Below, one piece after another: positions 47,151-60,095 of a stretch of DNA of 64,000 nucleotides (its first letter is position 1; every line of letters starts with the position of its first letter). This DNA comes from Tetrahymena elliotti 4EA (Eukaryota; Ciliophora; Oligohymenophorea; Hymenostomatida; Tetrahymenidae), in the NCBI GenBank assembly GCA_000231825.2, contig JH720352.1, positions 72,161 through 136,160 on the forward strand, read 5' to 3'. Below the pieces are notes generated by a model, which saw only the letters and a program-made list of their open reading frames with translations, was not told the DNA's origin and ran no database searches. Position numbers and translations under genes: made by a program.

Positions 47151-49475
47151 TTAAAATAACAATAGTAATCCCAGCTAGCCTGAAATCTTAGATTTATAAA
47201 ATAGTTTGAGTAAATGTGTTAATGTTCAAAAACTCTCCATAAAGTTATTGTAAACACTAAAATAAATTTAAACTAAATTAATAAAATTCAAAAAACTGCT
47301 AAAAGAAATAATAGCTTAACTAAATGAAAAATTATTTAAATTATTTATTTTTGTTAATCTAGTCTTTAAGGAATTTAAACTTAAATAATAAATTCTATTT
47401 TCGAAGCTTTAGTCTAGTTTTAAAATCTAAAAACATTCATCTTAGATTTAAGGTAATATATATTATTAACTTGCTAAATAATTAAAAATTTTATTTTTAA
47501 AATAGATCATGTGATCTGAATGAGAAAGAAGTTTATTAGTTAGGTTGTATTTTAGCATAATTTATAAATCTTAAAAATCTTAGACTTATTTTAAGGTATT
47601 TTTAAGTAAAAATTTCAAGTCCTGATTAATATTATTTAATATAATATAATACTAGAAACAAAGAATGTAAAAATGGTGCATTTCCTGTATTAAATGCTTT
47701 AGCTAATAGCACTACTATTTCTGATTTACTTTTGGACTTTTAGTAAATAATTTGAGAAAAAAAAATAATTTAAAAATAAAATTAAGAAAATTTTTAAGCT
47801 GAAATAAAATTAACACAAAACTTAAAAACTAATTCTTTAATTAAATAAAAAGATATAATAGAATATCTGAAGAGTCTATTCTTATAAATGATATTTCTAC
47901 AAAATGCTTTAATTTAACATCATTAGAACTGGATTTAAGGTAATTCTTAGGTTTTATTTTTTTTTCAATCTTTCAATGTTAAGCAATCCTTTTTCAAAAG
48001 CTTTATGGATAGTATTATTAATTTTATTGTTAGATCCAAATTTTATTTAATTAAAAATTAAATCTTTCTTTTGAAATATTATTTCCAAGTAAAATCTTCT
48101 TATGCTTTTATTTGAGAAAAAGATTGATTTTCAAATTTGTTAAACAAAATTACATATAATAAAAGTTATAACTAATTTAAGGATAAGCATTTCACTAATT
48201 TAATCTCATCTTTAGGTAGATTCCCTAATATCTCAAAACTAATATTAGGTCTAGAGTATATAAAATTATTGAAATTTTTATATTTTACGAAACATATTTT
48301 AACATATTCAAGTCAAAATGATATTTCTTGGCAAGAAATATAAAAGCTAATTCTTTTTATGACAGAATTCTAAAATCTTGTTAGTCTAACTCTTTATCTC
48401 TTGTAATTACTTTTTTTACTTGGAAATTTGATGCGTTTGGGTTGGGTTTTAGTTTAATTTATTTTTTATCATTTTTAAAATCCAAAAAAGGTACAACAAT
48501 TTGAAAGCTGAAGGTGTTTGTGCTTTGGGATCTGCTTTAACAAAGCTTTAACATATAAAATATTTGCTGCTTGAATGTAGGTAAAGCAAAATTTTAATTA
48601 ATAAATTTAAGATGAATCCTAAACTATCCAGTTTTGAATAATAGAAAAATTAATCAATTAAATTAATCTTTTTAAATAATTTAGTTTCAATGAAATTGGA
48701 GATGAAGATATTTCAGATTTAGGATAATCTTTAGTTAGTATGAAAAATCTAAATCACCTCAGGCTATGTCTAGAGTAAAATCTAAATAGAAATAAATCAT
48801 TTTTTTAAATTTTATTAAAAAATTTAAAAAAAGATCAAATGAATTGAGAAGCTTTAACACATCTAAATTAATTTCTATTCTAACTAACTCTCCAAAAATA
48901 TCAAATCTTGAGCTATTCTTTGAGTAAATTTATTTTATTAACAAAATGGAAGGGATTTATTCCAGTTTTATAATTAAAAACTTGGACTTTACAAATTAGT
49001 GAATTAATCTCCTAAATAATTTAAAAAACAATAGGTGTCTGTCTAATTAAACAAAATTATTCATGATTTTGTATTTATAATTCTTTTAAAAAATTTATTT
49101 TCCTCTTTGTATATATTTTATTGATTTGAATAACTTTAATTCAATATTTTTTAATAGTAAAAATGAAATTGGAGATGAGGGTTCTATACAAGTAGCAGAC
49201 ATTTTAAAAAATTGTCCTTATCTAAATTTTATAACTTTTTTCTTTGAGTAATTTTCACAATTTATTAGATTATCTCATTAATTATTGCTTGAATTTATTT
49301 TTTTATTAAGCTTTAATGATTAGAATTGCTACCACTAAATTAATTATTTTTAGATCATAATAATAATTTTTAAATATTTAAAAGAAATAATCAGATAGCT
49401 AAAGCAAATAATTAAATTATATCAAGAAAGCTTAAGAAAGTTAAAAGACTTGTTCAAATAAAGATTCTTTTCTGA
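47150..49475 (+). CDS. Leucine-rich-repeat protein, many small exons (start unresolved)
   Basis: A series of short coding islands, each about one LRR long, is separated by introns of about 60-250 bp. Examples: EILDLQNSLSKCVNVQKLSI (about 47170), FEALVQFQNLKTFILDLR (about 47400), NALANSTTISDLLLDF (about 47692), KCFNLTSLELDLR (about 47903), FQNLVSLTLYLL (about 48370). Also EGVCALGSALTKLQHIKYLL (about 48510), SFNEIGDEDISDLGQSL (about 48688), KISNLELFFE (about 48895) and KNEIGDEGSIQVADILKN (about 49160). The end RKLKKVKRLVQIKILF then TGA 49473-49475 is the usual close of such ciliate LRR proteins. NEIGDEG is the RI-type repeat core. These domains bind proteins; the partner is unknown. The true start and several joins are not fixed, so decay into a pseudogene is not excluded. 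Confidence 0.55.
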
Positions 49476-50513
49476 AGATCAATTTAATGTATTTAGTGAG
49501 GACAATTAATTATCTAAATAATAGAATTATTTAATATTTAGTATCAATTCATATTAAATATTCATCTCTCTTCATTTATCAATATTGTTTTTTACTTATT
49601 TGCTTATAAAATTTAATTGCTTTAAAAAAATTATCTAGCATTTAAATTAACAAATTACCAATTAAAAAAATGGTATCTTACTAGATTTATTTATAAATAG
49701 ATTATTTTGTGTTCTATTTAAAGCATTTGATAAATATTTTTGTTGAATAAATAGATCTTAAAAGTAAATGAAAATATCTAAATAAAAATATACTAAAAAA
49801 CTTTAATCATAAATATTAAAAGAAAAAAAATTAAAGTCCTTTAAAAAATAGAAAATAATATTTAATAGCATGATAAAAGATTTAAAAATTTTTTTGTCTT
49901 AAAGTTATCTCTGACTTTTTTCTAAATATCCTTGTTCTTTTTTTATTTTTCAGATTTCAGTTAAAATTAAAGGTTTAGTCAAACACAAATCAGTCATTCT
50001 GGTGATAGCAAAAGAATAATATATTTATTATTTAATATTAAAATTATTAAATTTGATGTATAGCAAGTAAAAGCTGTAATAAAAAGAAAGGTTGTTAATT
50101 TTTTTTCATTTGAGAGATATTTATTATGAAACAATGATGATATAGAGTGCTAGCATATATCAATTAGCTTGTTCTTAATATTTTGTTTATGTTTTGTATT
50201 TGATTTATATGCATGTAGATCCTAACATTATGCAAAAAATATATAAACGAATATATTTTTGTGAATTGATTTTGAATAAAACATAAAGGCAGTACTTTAA
50301 TAACAAATCAATCAGAAAGAAGAAAGAAAAAAAAACACAACAAACAAACAAAAATAAAGCAAATTATAACAATTTATATTAATATATAAGAATAATAGAA
50401 AATAGTTAAATCTTTCAAAGGATAATCAAAACAGGCCAGCCAACCTTTATTAAAATTCAATAGGATTATCTGATATTCATTGAGATAGAGATATTTATAA
50501 TTCAAGCTATAAG
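49476..50513. other. Intergenic AT-rich region
   Basis: This is the 3' flank of the LRR gene and the 5' flank of the kinase. A purine-rich segment (GAAAGAAGAAAGAAAAAAA, about 50316-50334) and an AAAC repeat lie about 170-180 bp before the kinase ATG. No gene was seen. Confidence 0.5.
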
Positions 50514-53500
50514 ATGAAGAAGCAAAACTTTGAAAATTATAAGCTAGACCTTGCTAATAACAAGAAATTCAGCAGTATTACAGAGTTTGAATTTATTAAA
50601 GATCCTAAAAAAAATAAGACATAATTGGGAGTTGGTAGCTTTGGTGAGGTCAAGCTTGCGATTCACAAAAAAAGCGGAGCTAAATTTGCAATAAAAATTG
50701 TAACTTAAAGAATATTTGATTTAAATGCAATAAATGCAAAACCATAGTCTTTATTTTTTCTAAAATAATTTCAAAAGCTTAGCAAATAATTTCATCATAT
50801 AAAATTAAAAGCATGATTGAAAATGTTAGAAAATAACTCAAAATTATTTTAAAATTTAATAAAAATAGATGAACTTAAAAAACATGAATAGCTTTTAGGA
50901 AATATAAGGAATCGAAAGAGAAGTTAGAGTCCATAGTCTATTAAAACACCCAAATATCATTGAGTATCATGATAGTTTTTAAGAAAATGAGTTCGTTTTT
51001 ATTGTACTAGATTATGCAAGTAATGGAAATCTCTACTCGTTGCTTTACAAAAAAAGGAGCTTTACTGAAAAAGAAGCTTACAAATATTTTTCTTAAACAT
51101 GTGAAGCAATAAAGTATTTGCATTCAATAAACATAGTCCATAGAGATTTAAAGGTAAATTAAATGTTATAAATGTATTAGGTGGTTTGTATTTAGATTAA
51201 ATCAATTCGTTACAATTGAATCAAAATTAAATGCAAGCAAGCAAGCAAACATATAAATAAACTGAGAAAATTGCAAATAATTTTTAAAAGGAGATACATA
51301 CATACATAATTAATTGAATGCTTTACATTTGAATTTTCAAATTATCTTTTAATTTAATAATATATGAACATCACCTCATAGGAATTTGATAGTTTAAAAT
51401 TTAACTCATTTTATTAGAAATATTCTAAAAATTATTAAAATTATTCTCAATTTAACATTTTATTTATCAAATGCAGAATGCAGAGGAGTTTATACAATTT
51501 TAAAATCTTTTAAAAGTTAATTTAATTTTTTATAAAATGAAAAGCCAGAAAATATTTTATTGGATGATGAGTTTAATATTAAAGTTTGTGATTTTGGATG
51601 GTGTACGGAAGACATCGAAAACCCAAGAAATACATTTTGTGGTACTTATGAAGTAAATAAATAAACTATTATTTTTAGATAAATAAAATTAATAACTAAA
51701 TTTTTATGAATAAAAGTACATGGCTCCAGAAATAGTGTTCAGATAACCATATGATTATAGAATAGATATTTGGGCTTTAGGAGTTTTAATTTATGAATTA
51801 TTACATGGATGCGCTCCATTTAAAGGGAAAACATTTAAGGAAATATAAAGGAAGATTGAAAAGGGAGATGTTTAATTTTCTGATCAAATTAGTGATTTAT
51901 CAAAATAGTTGATTTGTAAAGTACTTTAAGCTAATCCTTCTAGAAGAATTTCTATTGAGGATATAATGACTCATGCATGGATGCATAAGATGAGATAGAT
52001 TGAAAAAGATGAAAGAAAATTAATGGATTAAAGTAAATCGACATCAAATTTAGCAAAACCTTAAAATATGAATAACAATATCCAGGTTATTCCTAAGATT
52101 GAAGAAAATGATCAGCCAAAAACAAAAGAAATACAACAAATGCAAAAAAAACCTGACAATCGCAGTCAAAGCCCTATAAATCTAAATTAAAAATCCAATA
52201 AAAACTTATTGGTTACAAATGAAGCAAAGATGATTGAAAAAGAAAACATTTCTTAGATTCCATACAACTCTATTTGCAATTCAGAACTTTCTGATAAAAA
52301 GAAAAACAACACTCCAAACAAAACAACAGCTCCTATTCAAAAGAAAGAAAATGAAAATATCATGTCCTAGAAAAAACTTTTTTCTAATCAAAAATAGACA
52401 AACCAAAGCATAGAATTTAATAAAATTGCAATCACTGAACCTCAATAAGAATTTTAATAGTTTTAAAAAGATAATTCCTCAGCCCAAAAAATTCCTTTAT
52501 AAAATGAATTAAATCTAATTGATAAATAAACTTCTGAATAATATCCTTCTTAGTAATAGTCATTGATAGAGGGAAAAAAGACAAGAAATGTAAAAAGCTC
52601 TACTCCTACTTATTTCTCTTCTTAACAAATTGCAGAAAATATGTTTAAGAACCTTGACTAAAAGGATATTAACTAAATTAATTCCCTAGCTAAGAGACAA
52701 TAAGAGTATATGAAGTTAACAAATAACTACCTTACTTAATAAGTATCATAATAATAGAATGAAACTTAAGAATAAAAGATGAACATAATTACTGAGACAG
52801 CATACAGTAAAGATATTGATGAAAATTCTATTAAAAACTCTTAAAAAACAATAAATACCTCTCGTTTTATCAACAAACATGGCAGTGTTCATGGAAATAG
52901 CCTTCACTAACCTTAAACAAGTATTACAAGCAGCATATAATATAACTAAAATTCCAATTATTTTATGCCTTCAAAGGGAATAAATATTTCCTAGATGCTT
53001 TAATAAAATAATTTTTTCAATTAAACTGAGGAGATTAAATTTTAAATAGAAACTCAAGCTAATAATTAGGGTTTGAAAACAGAAGGAAACTAGTATATTG
53101 GAAATAGAAACAATAATCCAAACACGTCTATTACACAAGAAGAGCCATGCTTTTCTCTATTTGGTTGTCTTGGACCCTCTCACATTTCTACAACCTAAAG
53201 AAATAGAGATAATAGTTCATCTAATTCTAAACTATAAATAAAAAATCTATTCAATAATTCAAATCATTCTCACAATCAATCAACTAACTCAGCATACTCC
53301 ACTTTCGTTAATCAAGGTGAAAATCGCCCAAGAATTAATAGTACAAATATGATGCCAAACAACAGTTTCTTAAAATAATAATCCACAAGCCCATTAAATT
53401 ATTAATCCTCAGTATCTACTTCATAATAATATGGAACAGCCAATTAAAATCAAGTAGATAAAAACGCTTTTTCTACTTAACGTTCTTCTAACTCACTGAC

Positions 53501-54771
53501 TAATAAAATTACCAATTATTCATACTTAACCTAATAACAAAATAATTTAGGGAACTTTTCTACTAATACTAAAATTAGTGGTAGTTATATCTAATAAATG
53601 TAGCAACAAACTAAATAACCTTTAGGTGATAAAACCAACTTACCTGTTTCTGCAATTCCTACTAAATAAATCAACTTGTAAGATGAAAGGAAAAATATTC
53701 AAAAGTAGTAATCAAGTAACAACGGCAAGCAAGACACTTAGTATTCTTAGTAATCTTCTGCTAGTAAAAGCAATAATAACAACAGTTACCTTTAAAATTA
53801 ATACTTCAATAAAGAGCGCTCACTAACTCAAGATTGCTAAACCTTATAAAACTAATTTAATTAAGGATAAAATAATTCAAATTAAAGCTTCCTTTCTAAT
53901 TAATTGAAGACCAACTCATAAAACTAGTAAAATAATAACAACAGTCTTTCATATTCAAACAGCAAGCTTGATAAATCTAATGGAATCTCTGCAAATGATG
54001 TAAGTCGCTGTAATAGAACAGGTTAGAGATCTCGTACATTGATTTTTGAGGAGATAAACACTGAAAAAACAAAAAGTGTAATTGAGTCTATGGAATAGAT
54101 GCTTTCTTTTGTAAGAAACGCTCTTCCATTTGTTTAATCTTCTTCCAACAACAATCAAAACAATGTTAATTAATCAAGTAATTAAAACCCTTTTGCTAAT
54201 TTCTAAGATATTTACAATTAAAATGATATTAGTTGTAATGCAAACATAAGCATCCTGTAAAATACATCTATTTAAAAAGTAAGCTCTTAAGACTCCTCTT
54301 ATACACCCACAGGAAATGTATTAAACAAATAATCTGCAAGCTCTAAACAAATAATTAACATAAATAATCTTAAATCTTAGCGTGTAGAGTAATAAGGAAA
54401 TAATAATGATCAACAGTTCAGATAATAACAGCAATAAAAGAATACTAATAGCAGCACTATTTTAAATAGCAATATCAATTAAAATTAAAATAGAAACAAA
54501 CAAAAAATATTTGAAGGTAAACATGTTAACAATGCGTCTTCTTTCCACTCAAATCATACTCCAATGTAATCCATTTCTAACTTAAATAATATTAGTGTAA
54601 ACAACTACTTCACTCAAAAACCTTCTCCAAATATTTCAAGCCAGTAAAATATTCCTTCAAATAATTAATTTAGTAAAAATTAATTATAAAACACAAATGA
54701 TTTCCTCCCATCTAACAATAAATTTACTTAAAATCAAAGTAACAACCAACCTTCCTTATATTTTTAATGAA
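50514..54771 (+). CDS. Aurora-like Ser/Thr protein kinase with very long Asn/Gln/Ser-rich tail
   Basis: Exons are 50514-50699, 50869-51153, 51545-51652 and 51717 onward. Kinase residues 30-300 are complete: LGVGSFGEVKLAIHKKSGAK (Gly loop), AIKI (Lys), IEREVRVHSLLKHPNI (Glu), HRDLKPENILLDD, CDFGWC (DFG), then NTFCGTYEYMAPEI and YRIDIWALGVLIYELLHG. The DFGWC plus T-x-CGT arrangement and FRQPYDYRID are most like Aurora kinases, which act in mitosis; assignment to a subfamily needs an alignment. About 950 residues of polar Asn/Gln/Ser sequence follow, with one ordered segment near 54030-54130 (SRTLIFEEINTEKTKSVIES). Near 54720 an A4 run shifts frame: the natural-looking end (QSNNQPSLYFQ, TGA 54769-54771) is one base out of phase with the rest. 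Read strictly, the frame runs on past 55000. Confidence 0.8.
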
Positions 54772-55675
54772 TTTAGATAAAAAAGTCCATCTTTTCTCTC
54801 CTACCTAATAAGCTTATCTAATTAATGAATAATTAACATATCTATGATTTTATAGATTAAATGTATATAATTGTCTTGTATTATTGTAAATTTATTAAAA
54901 TTAAATTTCATTTAATTCATGCAAATTACTAAATTTCTTGTCTTTATTTTACATTTTTGAAAAAATTGAATAATCAATCTCCAATACAAAAATTTATTTT
55001 TTCATCAAAAATTTCTTATAAATATTTTTCAAAACTATCAAAATACAAGTTTAGCTTTTGATAGTATTTTAATTATAAAGAATTAGCAAGCAGGTAATAA
55101 AATTCAACAAATTTTGTGTTTGATATCTCAAAAAGGTATGTAATAAAAATGATTTTAAAATTTTTAATATGTTTTAAATTCCAACTAAAAAAATACATTT
55201 TTTAAATGAAACATTTTTTTTAGAAGTATTTTTCAAGATATTTAAAATAAAATTATTAGCTATTTATTATATCTTAATTATAAAGAATTAGTAAGTAGGT
55301 AATAAATTTCAACAAATTTTGTGTTAAATATCTTAAAAAGGTATATCATAAATAAAAATGATAAAATTTTAAATATTTTTAAAATTTCAAATAAAAATAA
55401 ATTTTTTTAATGAAACTCTTTTTTAGGAGATATTTTTCAAGCTAAAGAAAAGGAAGGATTAGGTTTTTAAGTATTTAAATTATTAAGAATTAGTAAGTAC
55501 AAAATTTCAACAAATTTTGTGTTAAATATCTTAAAAACGAATGTAATAAAAATGATAAAATTTTAAACATTTTTTTAAAGATAATTTAATATAAAACTAG
55601 TATAAATATGAATTTATTACATGAATATTTTTTATTATATAATTTTATAAATTAATTTCTGGTTAATTTTGTTAT
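54772..55675. repeat. Intergenic region with a threefold tandem repeat, period about 200 bp
   Basis: From about 55000 to 55600 a block recurs three times (cores at about 55075, 55279 and 55481). It contains TTAATTATAAAGAATTAGCAA, TTCAACAAATTTTGTGTT, ATATCTTAAAAAGG, then TAATAAAAATGAT...AAAATTTTTAA and a TTTTTCAAG(A/C)TA-like part. The second and third copies are closer to each other than to the first. It is non-coding, between convergent genes. Confidence 0.75.
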
Positions 55676-56887
55676 TCAAAATCTTAAACAAATATTTGTT
55701 TTATGAAGGAAAAAAGACATTAGAAGGAATACGAAGTAAAAGAGAATGTTGTAGAACAGACCATTCATTGAGTCATTAGAGAAAAAACCTATTTTGTTAA
55801 CTATTTTTAAAGTTAAGTTGTATTTAAGAAATATTGCTTCCATTAAACACCTAACTCCAAATAGAAATAAGCCATTTTTTCCAAACCAAATAAATGGGTA
55901 AGAGAATTTTGTAAAAATTGGATATTTTCTGCTAGATAAATCAAATCCAATAAACAAAATAAGCAATATTATTCCTGACAACCCTGAGCAAAACATAGTA
56001 AAATTCACAGAGTAAACAGGTGGTATAAAAGCCCATTATATGTATGTTATTATACCTATAAAACCTAAAACAATACTAAAGATAAGCCAATAAATTAAAA
56101 CTCTTTTAACATTTTTTTTTCCAAAAGCCTTGAGGACACTTCCAAAGCTGTAACCAACATATACTATTAATGTTATATTTAAGATTGAAAATAATCCATC
56201 TTCATCATAATATGTATACTACATATGACTAGAGCCAAACAAACTATAATCTAAATAGCTTATTCCATTGCATTAAGGTAGCTTAACATTTACATGTGGA
56301 CAATCTAAAGTTTTACCTTTCACTGTTGTTGTTATACCTAGTGAGGCAAGAGTAAATATTATTAATATAAAATATTAGACTTTTTTATCAGCATACAGAT
56401 GCAGGATCAAAATAAAGAAATTAATAATAATAACTCTTTAAAAGAAACCCATTAATCTATACTAGGTATAATCAAATCCACAAATAACCGAATTAGTAAA
56501 AAATCCAAAAAAAAGCAATGAAAAAAACCTGATAAATAAACTTCCCCACAAAGTTAAAGTATTTTTATGCTTCTTATTAATTGACATTTATACATTAAAT
56601 CCAATCCAAAACATGTAAAGTGCTTCAAGGAAATCAGCAATATGCCAGCAACCACTGAAACTTGATCTTGTGAAAGTATCAGGCAATTGAATGTTATGAT
56701 TTTAAATATCTCCTAAATAATCTCCAGTAAATTACAAACAAACCATCATTAGTGAAATCAGCATGCCATGATATATCTAGATACAGTTTAATTTATTCTA
56801 TTCTCTAACATGCTTAAAAAATGGTTCTTCAATGTTTTCTTAACTTTAATCCGAGCTCTAATCATTACGAAAAATAGAAAATCTCAT
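55676..56887 (-). CDS. HGSNAT-like (heparan-alpha-glucosaminide N-acetyltransferase family) membrane protein
   Basis: This is a single 403-residue exon without introns. About ten hydrophobic helices can be counted, e.g. YHGMLISLMMVCLQF, ADFLEALYMFWIGF, RFFSLLFFGFFTN, VIIINFFILILHLY and FCSGLSGIILLILFIGFDL. Between the helices, LPQCNGISYLDYSLFGSSHM followed by YYDEDGLFSIL matches the family's hallmark (Cys-x-Gly, Tyr-x-Asp, Gly-x-x-His, then Asp-x-Glu-Gly-Leu). The late segment FIWFGKNGLFLFGVRCLMEA is the usual C-terminal membrane pair. Animal HGSNAT moves acetyl from cytosolic acetyl-CoA to glucosamine in lysosomes. Ciliates lack heparan sulfate as far as I know, so the acceptor here is probably another sugar. 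Its N-terminus has no signal peptide. Confidence 0.7.
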
Positions 56888-57899
56888 TTTATAAATCTTC
56901 CTTAAATCTAACTAGCTTATCCTCTATAAAATTATCTTATTATATTTTTATAAAAAAACCCTTTTTTTGACTTTTATGTTACTAGCTATAAGTGATATCT
57001 TTTTTGTTTCTACTATTTTTAATCAAATTCTTTTATTTTTGAATATAAAAGTAGTACATTGCATCAATAAATTAGTAAACATACTCTCCAATAGTCTTAT
57101 TTTCACTTTTTGAATATCAAACAAATTAAAGTAACTAAGTGATGAAAATGAACCACACATTAATGATTGTATTTTTAAAACTCCATTTAATATAGCTTAG
57201 TTTTATTTTCACCATTACTTCTTCAAAAAAATTTATCATTTAAATAAAAAATATTCAGTCATTTAGATACAAAATAAATTTATCTCTATTCTATTTTAAT
57301 CGATAAAGATTTAAAATATTAATTATTACACAGGTACAGGTAGATAAAATAAATTGTTTTTTCATTCATCAAATAAAAAATAAATTCTTAAAAGTTATCT
57401 TTTTTAATTAATTTTTCAAATTTTAAAGCATACAAAATTTGGAGGAGACTTTCAAGTATCTTAAATATTCTTAATTTTTTATTTTACATTAATTCATTAC
57501 ATTTAAACAGGTATGGATTTTTAGGCCTTCTCTACATTATTACATAATTTCTACAGTAAAAAACCATATTAATATAAATTCAGTTTATATTTATTTTAAG
57601 TTTAAAAAATGTTTGTAGGGCAATCAATAGTAATAAATTTTTCAACAAGAATTTTCATTTTATATATTTTATATGACATGAAATCAAAGTAGATTCATTT
57701 TTTTATTTAAAAAATTATGTTCGTTGAAAAGTGGTCATTAATAATAACTTTAAGCTTAGCTTAGTTTATTAAAATAATTAAAGATTTGTTTATTATAATT
57801 TAAATTGAATTTTTTTTTTTTCGCGTAAAAATTATTAAAATTTTAGGATATTAAAAAAGAGTTAAAAGTTTAATCGATCTTATAAGGTTTTGCATAAAA
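56888..57899. other. Intergenic AT-rich region between divergent genes
   Basis: This holds the promoters of the HGSNAT-like gene (minus) and the second LRR gene (plus). No motif stands out and no coding stretch or repeat array was found. Confidence 0.5.
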
Positions 57900-59548
57900 A
57901 TGATGTAAATGAATGATTATAGTAGCAGTAATCAAAAAGATGTCTATTCATTTTTTAGAGAAGATGAATTAGAGAACTTAAAGGTTTTAAAAAGAGTGAC
58001 TCCTATATTTAGGTGAATTTTGTAGAAAGTAATAAAAATAATATGGAATTTCTTTTGAATTAAACATTACAGAGTAGAAAACATGGATTATATTAAAAAT
58101 TTGTTTGACTTCCTCAACAATCTTCCCAATCTTAAGGCAGTTGTATTAATAATATTGTATGACCTTTTAATGAATTTATTTATAATATTTTATGAAAATA
58201 AATAAGAAAACTAATCCTAATAATATTTTAGAAAAAATGTATTTGATGAAAAATCGCTATTGAGTTTGTTTGAAGGAATATCGTAGTTAAATGGTGAAAG
58301 GTTAGATAATTTGGAAATATTAGCAGAAGGAGAAACAGTCAATTCATCCCTTCTTTAATTTACAACATAAATGAATAGATTCCCTAATTTAGCATCATTC
58401 AAAATTAATTTATTGTAAGAGATTTCATTAAAATCCCATTAATTAGCAAGCTAAATTTAAAATTAATTAAATTATAAAGCAATAATTAGCTTGGAGTTTC
58501 ATGCAATGCGCTAATGAATAACTTATAAAACTTTGCTCATCTCAAAAAATTATTTTTAAATCTTGGGTAATAAATTATAAAAAATATAGGTATTTTTAAA
58601 ATATGTAAATAAATCATTAAGGTACACTGGATTAGGAGCAGTAGAAATAAAATCATTAGGAAAGATATTAAGAAAGCTGTGTTTTTTAGAAAAGCTCACA
58701 TTTATAACAATGTAAATAAAACAATAAAAAATATATTTTAGGTATGTTAAAGTAAATAAACTTGTTATAATTAGAGATTCAAATTGTTAGGATATAGGAG
58801 CATGGTTCTAATTTTGCTAAGGCATTGAGGCTTTGAAAAACTTAAAGTCTTTATTTTTACTCATGGAGTAAATTTAATTTTATTAAAAAATATCAAGAAA
58901 AACATTTCTTTTAAAAGTCGTTCTAATATTTCTCATGAAGTAGGTGCAATGATAGCAAATTCATATAAAGAATTAATTTAGCTAAGAAAACTTAAATTGT
59001 GGTTTAGGTAAAAATACAAATGTTGTTTGCATATCTGGTAATAATTTAACTTTAATAATTCACTAAAAAGGTTAAATGAAATAAAGACAGAGACTGCTCT
59101 TCTCTTTTCAAATGCATTTTAGAAATTACTTAATTTGGAAGAATTAGATTTATAGCTTGAGTAAGCAAGCATTTAAATTGTCAAACAAACTTATTAATTG
59201 ATTATTGTTAAAAATGTAGCCATAATTTGATTTTAGATAAGTATGCTTTTAAAATTGCAAGGTTAATGTTAGTATCTTCTTATCAAACATCAACAAGCTT
59301 ATTCATGGAGTATCACTATTTTATTAATTTGTTTAGTACAATATTAAATAAAATAAATATCTAAAAGAGGAGAAGCTGAAGATATAGGTGGTACAACTGA
59401 TGCTACTTTAGATAAGATAGATGAAATTTTAGAGAAATTTGGAAATGACATGAGAAAGAGTGTATTTTAATAAATAGCTTATAAAAAAAGAATATCTGAA
59501 TTAATATAAAATTTACCTATTTTAAATAAAATTGACAAGTTATTCTGA
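57900..59548 (+). CDS. Leucine-rich-repeat protein, intron between repeats
   Basis: The ATG at 57900 (with in-frame ATGs at 57903 and 57909) starts MMQMNDYSSSNQKDVYSFFR. Exons then each carry about one repeat: ENMDYIKNLFDFLNNLPNLK (about 58078), a longer one with FDEKSLLSLFEGISQLNGER and NRFPNLASFKINL (about 58240-58420), LMNNLQNFAHLKKLFLNL (about 58510), GLGAVEIKSLGKILRKLCFL (about 58632), IGAWFQFCQGIEALKNLKSL (about 58796), EVGAMIANSYKELIQLRKLK (about 58940) and LFSNAFQKLLNLEELDLQ (about 59100). The tail has a Gly/Asp-rich piece (RGEAEDIGGTTDATLDKIDE) and a basic helix, stop 59546-59548. The LRR type resembles the RNase-inhibitor class and the gene at 47150-49475. Not every join was resolved. 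The partner is unknown. Confidence 0.65.
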
Positions 59549-60095
59549 TAGAAATAAAAGACATCAATTATTATATTTGTTATTTATTAAACCATGTAGT
59601 AGTTTTTAAAGAAGTTAATTTATTTATTTATTCATTCAATCATTTTAATTTAGATAAAATTAAATAAAGTGAGGATTCTAATTTTTGGAAATTAATTGCA
59701 AATGGTGTTTATTTTTATTATTTGTTCTGTAAGTTTGCTCTATATTATGAAATCAACTTAATGGGGTACTAAATTAATATTTTATATTTATTATTTTATA
59801 AATTTTAGATGAACAAAGATTGCTTCATTAAATTTGATAGAATACGAATTTATTTTTGAAATTATAATGATGAATGCATCTAGAAAGAAGATATGTATGA
59901 TTAAATATACAAGCATGTATGGACTGGATTATTATAAAATTATTTATGATTAATTTATTGTGCTTTAGTTTGGGCGATGAATGAAATTGGAGGGATATTT
60001 GTTATTATTTGTGAAAATCTAGCAAGTATTTATTATAAAAAAAATTATATAAATCAAATAAGATATTAAGAAACATAGATTCAAAAAAAAAGGAC
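59549..60095. other. Intergenic; possible short coding fragments
   Basis: Around 59670-59730 the plus strand reads SEDSNFWKLIANGVYFYYLF and around 59870-59930 NYNDECIQKEDMYDQIYKH in other frames. These could be exons of a short gene, but no start, stop and splice set was found. Otherwise AT-rich. Confidence 0.3.

Noticed and set aside
59640..59960. Possible CHCH or other small Cys protein downstream of the second LRR gene
   Set aside because: The Cys-containing pieces are in different frames with no usable GT/AG pair to connect them.
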